From contig JAOTUD010000038.1 in the NCBI GenBank assembly GCA_029864065.1, forward strand, positions 1 through 11,438: 11,438 nt of DNA, read 5' to 3'. Origin of the DNA: Gammaproteobacteria bacterium (lineage in GTDB: Bacteria > Pseudomonadota > Gammaproteobacteria > GCA-001735895). The position numbers and the translations under genes were made by a program. Position 1 is the stretch's first letter, and each line of letters begins with the position of its first letter. The notes under the pieces were generated by a model. That model did no database searches, was not told where the DNA came from, and saw only the letters and a list, made by a program, of their open reading frames with translations. This document shows positions 6,966 through 11,438 of the stretch, piece after piece.

Positions 6966-7948
6966 AGGCGCCCCCGGATACTGGGTGCGACGAGGATCGC
7001 CGACAGCAGCAACGCGATCGCCAGCGGCCACATGAACAGCGCGCTGACCGGCCGCAGGTTTTGCTGATCGCGCGGCATGGGCTCGAGCTCGTCGAGCAAC
7101 TGGTAAATCTGCTCCAGCTGCTCGCTGTCGCGCGCGCGAAAGTAACGCCCGCCGCTGACGCGCGCAATCGCGCGCAGGGTCTTTTCGTCGAGTTGAGCCG
7201 ACGGGTTGACGCGACGTATGCCGAACCAGGTGGTCTCGATCTGCTCATCGGCGCCGATGCCGATGGTGTATATCTTGAGGCCGCGATCGGCGGCAAGCTG
7301 CGCCGCCTTCAACGGCGTGACCTCGCCCGCGGTATTGGCGCCATCGGTCATCAGGATCAGCACACGCGAATTATCCGATTCCAGGTCGAGGCGCTTGATG
7401 GCAAGCCCGATGGCGTCGCCGATCGCGGTGCGTTCGCCGGCGAGCCCGATGGCGGACTCGCGCAATAGTCGGTTGACGGTCTTGCTGTCGAAAGTCAGCG
7501 GCGCCTGCAGGTAGGCCTGGGTGCCGAACAGGATCAGCCCCAGGCGGTCGCCGCGGCGGCGTTCGATAAACTTGCTGGCGACGCGCTTGGTCGCGGCCAG
7601 GCGGTTCACCTGCTCGCCCTCGATCATGAAATCTGCGGTGCGCATGCTGTCGGACAGGTCCACCGCGAGCATCAGGTCGCGGCCGCTGACCGGGATTTCG
7701 ATCGACTCGCCGAGCCATTGCGGCCGGCTTGCCGCGAGCACCAGCAACAGCCAGGCGAGCCCGCTTAGCCACTGGCGCCAGCGCCGCGGTGTGGTCACGT
7801 CACCCGGGGCGGCACCGAGGCGAAAATCGTCGAGCACCGGCACGCGCAGCGACGCCTGTCGCTGCAGCCCTCTCGCCGGCAGCGCAAGGTAAACCAGCAG
7901 CGGCAGCGGAATCAACAATAGCGCCAACGGCCATTCAATCTGCAACAT
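6962..7948 (-). CDS. batA: BatA: membrane-anchored VWA domain protein
   Basis: This 328-residue protein has two N-terminal membrane helices (about 7-23 and 59-75), a VWA domain (about 90-290) and a C-terminal helix (about 302-321), the usual BatA architecture. The metal-ion-dependent adhesion site is complete: DLSDS at 97-101, Thr174 in GERTAIGDA and Asp202 in MTDGAN. The ERTAIGDA and WFGIRRV segments are characteristic of BatA. It probably pairs with BatB in the inner membrane and is a likely client of the MoxR ATPase, as known from other MoxR/VWA systems; the cellular target is not established. The ATG at 7948 has GGAG 8 nt upstream, overlaps the end of the DUF4381 gene by 14 bp and is followed at once by the first helix. 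The longer open frame upstream has unlikely composition and lacks support. Its stop codon shares the GTGA overlap with batB/C. Confidence 0.94.
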   Translation of the reverse strand: MLQIEWPLALLLIPLPLLVYLALPARGLQRQASLRVPVLDDFRLGAAPGDVTTPRRWRQWLSGLAWLLLVLAASRPQWLGESIEIPVSGRDLMLAVDLSDSMRTADFMIEGEQVNRLAATKRVASKFIERRRGDRLGLILFGTQAYLQAPLTFDSKTVNRLLRESAIGLAGERTAIGDAIGLAIKRLDLESDNSRVLILMTDGANTAGEVTPLKAAQLAADRGLKIYTIGIGADEQIETTWFGIRRVNPSAQLDEKTLRAIARVSGGRYFRARDSEQLEQIYQLLDELEPMPRDQQNLRPVSALFMWPLAIALLLSAILVAPSIRGRL

Positions 7949-8417
7949 GGGCCTCGCTCCGGGGCAGGGATCGAATCCAGCATTCGCTGGCCCGCAGCAG
8001 GCTGTCGACATCGCAGTCGCAGTCGGCGCGGTAGCGATCGCGCGCCAGCAGCTGCAATTGTTGCGCGCTGAAACTCTCGAGCGGCGCGAGCTGCTCGAGT
8101 TCTGCGATCCAGTCCGCGCCGGTGGTCGCGGCATGCGCCGCGCGGCCGCGGTAGCTGATCACGGTGCGGCGCAGCAGGCGGGCGATGTCATTGACCGCGC
8201 GCCGTTCGGGCGCGCCGTTCGCGAACTCCCCGCGAATGCGTTCGAATTCGTCCAGGGTCAGGCGCGACAGCGGCCTGTGCCTGAGCCGCCGCAACAACCA
8301 CGGCAGCATCAGCGCCAGTGTCAATAGCAGCAGCAGCGTCAACCACCAGCCCGGGGCCGGCGGCCACCAAAGGCTGGCGTCGGGCAGATGGATGTCCCTG
8401 AGTTCGAGTTCGTTCAT
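7935..8417 (-). CDS. DUF4381 domain protein, single membrane anchor
   Basis: This 160-residue protein has the typical DUF4381 layout. A short N-terminal segment (LELRDIHLPDASLWWPPAPGWW) is followed by one membrane helix (about 24-42), a basic LRRLRHR stretch and a helical cytoplasmic domain. The domain contains conserved-looking features such as the LLRRTVISYRGR segment and the ADWIAELEQL segment. DUF4381 proteins are regularly encoded between DUF58 and BatA genes in gammaproteobacteria; their biochemical role is unknown, and an adaptor role in the Bat/MoxR complex is inference. The ATG overlaps the DUF58 stop by 4 bp (ATGA), and its own end overlaps batA by 14 bp. Two closely spaced cysteines (ADCDCD, near 133-135) are present, but I cannot assign them a role. 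Confidence 0.88.
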   Translation of the reverse strand: MNELELRDIHLPDASLWWPPAPGWWLTLLLLLTLALMLPWLLRRLRHRPLSRLTLDEFERIRGEFANGAPERRAVNDIARLLRRTVISYRGRAAHAATTGADWIAELEQLAPLESFSAQQLQLLARDRYRADCDCDVDSLLRASECWIRSLPRSEAHVAD

Positions 8418-9337
8418 CGGCTCTGCAGCCCCAGCCCGGTTTTCAAGGCGGTCAGCATGTCCTCGTCGGTGGCAATATCGATCAGGAACAGCCCCAGCTC
8501 CTGGCACAGCCGCTCGAGCCGATGCTGGTGCTCGTCGTAACGCTCGCGGTAACGTTGCAGCAGGCGCCCGCTGGAGGTGTCGAGATCGAGGCTGTCGACT
8601 CCGTCGGTGACGCGGTAAAACCCGCCAGCCGGCAGGCTGCGCTCGAACGGATCGTAGGTATGGATCATGACCACGTCGTTGTGACGCGCGAGCTCGACCA
8701 GCTGGCCGCGGCAATTGTCGTCGACAAAGCGGAAATCGCTGAACAGGATCACGAGGCTGCCCGGGCGCGTGACCTGGCGCAGACGCATCAGCGCCCTGAG
8801 CCCGGTGTTGGCGTCGGCCGGGTCCGTTTGCTGGCGCAGCCAGGCCGGGTGGGCGTCCAGCTGCTGGATGAAATGCAACACGGTGCGCTTGCCGCGCGCC
8901 GGACGAAACTCGCTGTGCTGCTGCTCGGAAAAGACCAGGTAACCGAGGCGATCGCCATGCTGAACGCTGCTCCACGCCAGCAGCGCGGCCAGCTTCGACG
9001 CCAGCACCGCCTTGAAGCAGCACTGCGTGCCGAAAAACATCGAGCGCGACAGGTCGAGCCACAGCAATACCGGGCGTTCGCGTTCCTCGCGGTATACCTT
9101 GGTATGGGTCAGCCCGCTGCGCGCGGTGACGCGCCAGTCGATGGCGCGGATATCGTCGCCCGGCTGGTAAGGACGCGATTCGTGGTATTCCATGCCGCGA
9201 CCGCGAAACGCCGATAAATGGCCGCCGGCCATCTGCGCCTTGACCGAGTTCGAAATCAGCGGCAGGCTGCGTGCTTCGCGGTTCAGGCCGATCAGCGTCG
9301 ACTGTTTGACCTTGACTATGTCGTCGCTCGTTTCCAC
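8414..9337 (-). CDS. DUF58 family protein (MoxR-associated)
   Basis: This 307-residue soluble protein is of the DUF58 family, which has a VWA-like fold and is nearly always encoded next to moxR. The hallmark segments are present: FRGRGMEYHESRPYQPGDD at 45-61, then IRAIDWRVTARSG (63-75), which form the family signature. A VWA-like strand with DLSRSM at 95-100 follows, and LVILFSDFRF at about 195-204. DLSRS fits the first metal-site motif, so metal binding is plausible. No membrane segment is visible, so it is probably cytoplasmic and may deliver or present substrates to MoxR; this role is inferred from context. The start is GTG at 9337, supported by the strong AGGGGA Shine-Dalgarno sequence 5 nt upstream. 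That site overlaps the moxR stop codon, which suggests coupled translation. The stop forms a 4-bp ATGA overlap with the DUF4381 gene. Confidence 0.93.
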   Translation of the reverse strand: METSDDIVKVKQSTLIGLNREARSLPLISNSVKAQMAGGHLSAFRGRGMEYHESRPYQPGDDIRAIDWRVTARSGLTHTKVYREERERPVLLWLDLSRSMFFGTQCCFKAVLASKLAALLAWSSVQHGDRLGYLVFSEQQHSEFRPARGKRTVLHFIQQLDAHPAWLRQQTDPADANTGLRALMRLRQVTRPGSLVILFSDFRFVDDNCRGQLVELARHNDVVMIHTYDPFERSLPAGGFYRVTDGVDSLDLDTSSGRLLQRYRERYDEHQHRLERLCQELGLFLIDIATDEDMLTALKTGLGLQSR

Positions 9338-9342
9338 GACTG

Positions 9343-9348
9343 TCCCCT
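9343..9348 (-). promoter_or_regulatory. Ribosome binding site for the DUF58 gene, overlapping the moxR stop
   Basis: AGGGGA on the minus strand sits 5 nt before the GTG at 9337 and shares bases with the moxR TAG stop. It supports the GTG start and makes re-initiation by ribosomes finishing moxR likely. Confidence 0.85.
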
Positions 9349-10312
9349 AAGGCACGGCGACCCGGTCGAGAATCGCTTCGATACAGCTGTCCGCGGTCTT
9401 GCCCTCGGCCTCGGCCTCGAAGCTCAGGATGATGCGATGGCGCAGCACGTCGGGCGCGATCAGCTGGATATCCTCCGGCACCACGAAATCGCGATTGTCG
9501 AGCCAGGCGTAGGCGCGCGCGCAGCGGTCCAGCGCCATGGTCGCGCGCGGGCTGGCGCCGTGCTGGATCCAGCCGGCGAGTTCTTCGCCGTAGCGGCTGG
9601 CGCTGCGCGTGGCGAGCACGATTTCGATAATGTAATCCTCGAGGCTGTCGTCGAGATGGATGTCGAGCACCGCGTCGCGGGCGTCGAGCAGGCTTTGCTG
9701 ACTGATCGCCGCGCTCTTTGCCGGCTGCGAATCGTACTGCGAGCGCGCTTCCTTTCGCGTCAACGCGAGAATCTTCTTCTCATCCGCGCCCGACGGATGA
9801 TCGACGCGCACGTGCATCAGGAAGCGGTCGAGCTGCGCTTCCGGCAGCGGGTAGGTGCCTTCCTGCTCGAGCGGATTCTGGGTGGCCATGACCAGGAAGA
9901 TCTTCGGCAAGGGGTAGGTTTCGCTGCCGACCGTGATCTGGCGCTCGGCCATCGCTTCGAGCAGCGCCGACTGCACCTTGGCCGGCGCGCGGTTGATCTC
10001 GTCAGCGAGAATCAGGTTGTGGAACAGCGGGCCGCGCTGGAATACGAAGCTGCCGTCCTGCGGGCGGTAGATTTCGGTGCCGGTCAAGTCGGCGGGCAGC
10101 AGGTCCGGGGTAAACTGGACGCGGTGAAAGTCACCCTCGATGCCGTCGGCCAGCACCTTGATCGCACGCGTCTTGGCAAGCCCCGGTGCGCCTTCGACCA
10201 GCAGGTGCCCGTCAGCGAGGATCGCGATCAGCAGGCGCTCGATGAGCCCCTGCTGGCCGATGATCTTGGCGCTCACCGCCTGCTTTAGATTCAATATTTC
10301 CTGTTGTGACAA
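9347..10312 (-). CDS. moxR: MoxR family AAA+ ATPase
   Basis: This 321-residue AAA+ ATPase belongs to the MoxR family, cytoplasmic ATPases that act as chaperones or activators for VWA domain proteins. Walker A is GAPGLAKT (41-48) and Walker B is LILADEINRAP (100-110, with Asp104 and Glu105). Sensor 1 is in ATQNP (143-147), and LPEAQLDRF (156-164) provides the arginine finger region. The C-terminal helical lid domain follows, with the family-typical GASPRATMAL segment. Length is normal. The start codon is TTG at 10312: an in-frame TAA lies two codons upstream, so no earlier start exists, and GAGAGG sits 7 nt before it. It is the first gene of the block and presumably powers remodelling of the DUF58, BatA and BatB/C proteins encoded after it. 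The spacing to the cupin gene upstream (97 bp) leaves room for its own promoter. Confidence 0.96.
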   Translation of the reverse strand: MSQQEILNLKQAVSAKIIGQQGLIERLLIAILADGHLLVEGAPGLAKTRAIKVLADGIEGDFHRVQFTPDLLPADLTGTEIYRPQDGSFVFQRGPLFHNLILADEINRAPAKVQSALLEAMAERQITVGSETYPLPKIFLVMATQNPLEQEGTYPLPEAQLDRFLMHVRVDHPSGADEKKILALTRKEARSQYDSQPAKSAAISQQSLLDARDAVLDIHLDDSLEDYIIEIVLATRSASRYGEELAGWIQHGASPRATMALDRCARAYAWLDNRDFVVPEDIQLIAPDVLRHRIILSFEAEAEGKTADSCIEAILDRVAVP

Positions 10313-10319
10313 GTGTTAA

Positions 10320-10325
10320 CCTCTC
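10320..10325 (-). promoter_or_regulatory. Ribosome binding site that supports a TTG start for moxR
   Basis: GAGAGG on the minus strand lies 7 nt before the TTG at 10312. An in-frame TAA lies between them, so translation cannot begin further upstream. The next in-frame candidate start, another TTG six codons in, has no comparable site. Confidence 0.8.
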
Positions 10326-10347
10326 AACCCGGGTGAAATGTTTGACG

Positions 10348-10369
10348 TGCGCTTCGTGCGCAGATTAGA
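10348..10369 (-). promoter_or_regulatory. Possible moxR promoter -10 with adjacent inverted repeat
   Basis: In the 96 bp before moxR, TCTAAT (minus strand, 10369-10364) matches the sigma-70 -10 consensus at 5 of 6 positions. I find no good -35 hexamer at the right distance. Directly downstream lies TGCGC-ACGAA-GCGCA (10362-10348), a 5-bp inverted repeat that could be an operator, a small leader hairpin or chance. If active, it would give a leader of about 45 nt before the TTG start. Confidence 0.25.
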
Positions 10370-10408
10370 GTTCCACGGGGGCGGAAAGTTTACCCGATTC
10401 GGCCTTGT

Positions 10409-11059
10409 TTAAGGAAGTAAATGGCCGCTCTTGATCCAGGTGACGGTATCTTCGACGACGTAGCGGCAGTGCTCGCTGTTGTGGGGATTGCGCAGCCAGG
10501 TACCGGCCGGGTATTCGCCGTATTCGTCGCATAACGTGCCCGACAGCACGAATACTTCCTCACCGCCGAAATGCTGCTGCGGCTCGTAGCGGGTACCGGC
10601 GGGCCACTTGTAAAGTGCAACCATCTCGGTTTCGAAGTAATAAAGCGGCATGACCTTGACGCCGCATTCGCCCGGCAGCCAGGCGATCGCATTGGTGTCG
10701 ATACGCAGGCTGACGTCGTCGGCGGGGTCGAACTGGTCGAGCTTGACCAGTAGCTCGCAGCCCGGTTCGCTGAAAGGCGAATGCTTCGAACCGGGAGGAT
10801 TACGCAGATAAGTGCCCGCGGGATAATCGCCGTGTTCGTCGGAAAAGACCCCGTCGAGCACCAGGATTTCCTCGCCCCGCGGGTGCGGGTGCGACGAGAA
10901 ATGCGAATTGGTGTCGTAGCGCACGACGCTGGTGGTATGGCCGTGCTCGGCGGCTTCGCGCGCCAGCGGTTTGCGCCATACGCCCTGCATCGGGCTCGCT
11001 TCCCATTCCATCTCGGCGGTGTTTATCACCACCGGTTTGTCGAATTGCATGTTCAGCAT
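10409..11059 (-). CDS. ChrR-type double cupin protein
   Basis: This 216-residue protein contains two similar cupin domains of the kind found at the C-terminus of ChrR anti-sigma factors. The first core (about 50-110) reads SSHPHPRGEEILVLDG and continues with GDYPAGTYLRNPPGSKH; its likely metal ligands are His57, His59, Glu63 and His93. The second (about 155-212) reads PQQHFGGEEVFVLSG and continues with GEYPAGTWLRNPHNSEH. It keeps His163, Glu167 and His197, but Gln161 replaces the first histidine. The zinc-binding anti-sigma domain of ChrR (HxxxCxxC) is missing and no ECF sigma gene adjoins, so it is probably a metal-dependent enzyme or sensor rather than an anti-sigma factor. Substrate is unknown. 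Two ATG codons (11059 and 11050) are possible; neither has a clear Shine-Dalgarno sequence, so the first nine bases of the gene are uncertain. It lies upstream of moxR in the same direction but is separated by 96 bp. Confidence 0.85.
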   Translation of the reverse strand: MLNMQFDKPVVINTAEMEWEASPMQGVWRKPLAREAAEHGHTTSVVRYDTNSHFSSHPHPRGEEILVLDGVFSDEHGDYPAGTYLRNPPGSKHSPFSEPGCELLVKLDQFDPADDVSLRIDTNAIAWLPGECGVKVMPLYYFETEMVALYKWPAGTRYEPQQHFGGEEVFVLSGTLCDEYGEYPAGTWLRNPHNSEHCRYVVEDTVTWIKSGHLLP

Positions 11060-11084
11060 GATCGAAAATCTACAAAGTCCACGG

Positions 11085-11101
11085 CGTCGATTCAGTCGAC
11101 G
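11085..11101. promoter_or_regulatory. Inverted repeat upstream of the cupin gene, possible operator
   Basis: CGTCGA-TTCAG-TCGACG is a perfect 6-bp inverted repeat with a 5-nt spacer, 26 bp before the cupin start and inside an AT-richer stretch that probably holds the promoter. It could be a repressor site or a small hairpin in the leader. I cannot match it to a known regulator, and no clear -35/-10 pair anchors it. Confidence 0.3.
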
Positions 11102-11190
11102 AATTCACAGTTTAGTAAATTGCATAGATTTTGAATTGGAACCCGGTGTGGAAATTTCAATCTGCGAGTAGAGTACAGGCGTGTTTCTCG

Positions 11191-11226
11191 CGGGGACGGC
11201 GGGGACAGCAGGGGCCGCGGGGAAAG
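11191..11226. repeat. G-rich degenerate 9-bp tandem repeat
   Basis: Four imperfect 9-bp units follow each other: CGGGGACGG, CGGGGACAG, CAGGGGCCG and CGGGGAAAG. Each has a run of four G, so the plus strand carries four G4 tracts spaced 5 to 6 nt apart. It lies in the gene-free stretch upstream of the cupin gene. Confidence 0.6.
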
Positions 11227-11349
11227 GCAAGCGGTTCTCGCAGCGGCGCGGAGAGTACAGAAGAACGGCGGGGATTTCGGGTAATGCCATCGTGACGGCG
11301 GCTGCGCATCCCGTCCTGGCCGGCATCTTTTCTTGCGCGGACGGCGGGC

Positions 11350-11375
11350 AAAAAAAAGCAGCCTAACGGCTGCTT
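11350..11375 (-). terminator. Strong intrinsic terminator on the minus strand
   Basis: Read on the minus strand, AAGCAGCC-GTTA-GGCTGCTT forms a perfect 8-bp stem with a 4-nt loop, and the T tract continues after it (eight T in all, two of them in the stem). This is a textbook rho-independent terminator for the gene that enters from the right edge of the window. It insulates the cupin and moxR genes from upstream transcription. Confidence 0.9.
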
Positions 11376-11397
11376 CAAGTTCGGGTTCAGAAACTGC

Positions 11398-11438
11398 CTA
11401 AACCCTGGTGCGTCTGCTCACGCCGATGAAACCAAGAA
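11398..11438 (-). CDS. C-terminal end of an unidentified protein, possibly PEP-CTERM-like
   Basis: The terminator at 11350-11375 implies that a minus-strand gene ends just upstream of it. In one frame the last residues are LGFIGVSRRTRV, with a TAG stop 22 bp before the terminator stem. A small hydrophobic stretch followed by an arginine cluster at the very C-terminus resembles the end of PEP-CTERM proteins, which are exported and sorted by exosortase. A second frame is also open to a TGA at 11387-11389 and would end GLGSF, so the frame is not certain. Only about 13 codons are visible, and the PEP motif itself would lie outside the window. Confidence 0.35.
   Translation of the reverse strand, partial: LGFIGVSRRTRV

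Larger units (their letters stand above)
11060..11349. other. Gene-free stretch between the cupin gene and the terminator
   Basis: I see no convincing gene here. The part near the cupin gene (to about 11165) is AT-richer than the rest of the window, as expected for a promoter region. The remainder (about 11180-11340) is G-rich on the plus strand and looks like degenerate intergenic repeat DNA. Short open frames on both strands cross it but have low-complexity composition (strings of Ala, Pro, Val, Gly) and no start signals. Confidence 0.5.

Noticed and set aside
8418..9062. N-terminal extension of the DUF4381 frame
   Set aside because: The frame is open upstream, but this part is the out-of-frame reading of the DUF58 gene. 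The ATG at 8417 with the ATGA overlap leads straight into the family sequence.
11105..11326. A 73-codon minus-strand frame and a 61-codon plus-strand frame in the gene-free stretch
   Set aside because: Both are low in complexity, overlap the 9-bp G-rich repeat and lack ribosome binding sites and recognisable domains.

Overview
This window is GC-rich and tightly packed. Every supported gene lies on the minus strand, so it reads from high to low coordinates. The gene content and layout point to a gammaproteobacterium or close relative: MoxR, a DUF58 protein, a DUF4381 protein, BatA, a fused BatB/BatC and BatD, followed by RmuC, a CbpA-type co-chaperone and a DegQ-type protease. I cannot name a genus. 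A possible PEP-CTERM-like protein end at the right edge would fit an environmental, exopolysaccharide-producing lineage, but that is a weak clue.

Layout in transcription order, right to left. (1) 11398-11438 may hold the last codons of an unidentified gene, followed by a strong intrinsic terminator at 11350-11375. (2) 11060-11349 has no convincing gene. It holds a G-rich stretch with a 9-bp period and a short inverted repeat near the next start. (3) 10409-11059 is a two-domain ChrR-type cupin. (4) 10312-3508 is a six-gene block, moxR, DUF58, DUF4381, batA, batB/C and batD. The first two genes are 9 bp apart, and every later junction overlaps by 4 to 14 bp. (5) 3091-3482 is a three-copy tandem repeat with a 133-bp period, rich in inverted repeats, sitting just after batD. 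(6) 2999-1617 is rmuC. (7) 1564-641 (cbpA) and 630 to the window edge (degQ, truncated) form a two-gene protein-quality-control unit. A good match to a sigma-32 heat-shock promoter overlaps the end of rmuC and precedes it.

How the genes fit together: MoxR is an AAA+ ATPase that in related systems acts as a chaperone or activator for von Willebrand factor A (VWA) domain proteins. Here its probable partners are the DUF58 protein and the membrane-anchored BatA and BatB. DUF4381 and BatD are membrane-anchored accessory proteins. The block therefore looks like one inner-membrane MoxR/VWA complex with large periplasmic parts (BatD and probably the TPR region of BatB/C). CbpA and DegQ add cytoplasmic and periplasmic protein quality control.

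Nothing here is clearly a new system. The points most worth a second look are the tandem structured repeat, the predicted heat-shock promoter driving cbpA-degQ, the stand-alone double cupin with an asymmetric metal site, and the glutamine-rich microsatellite tract in BatB/C.
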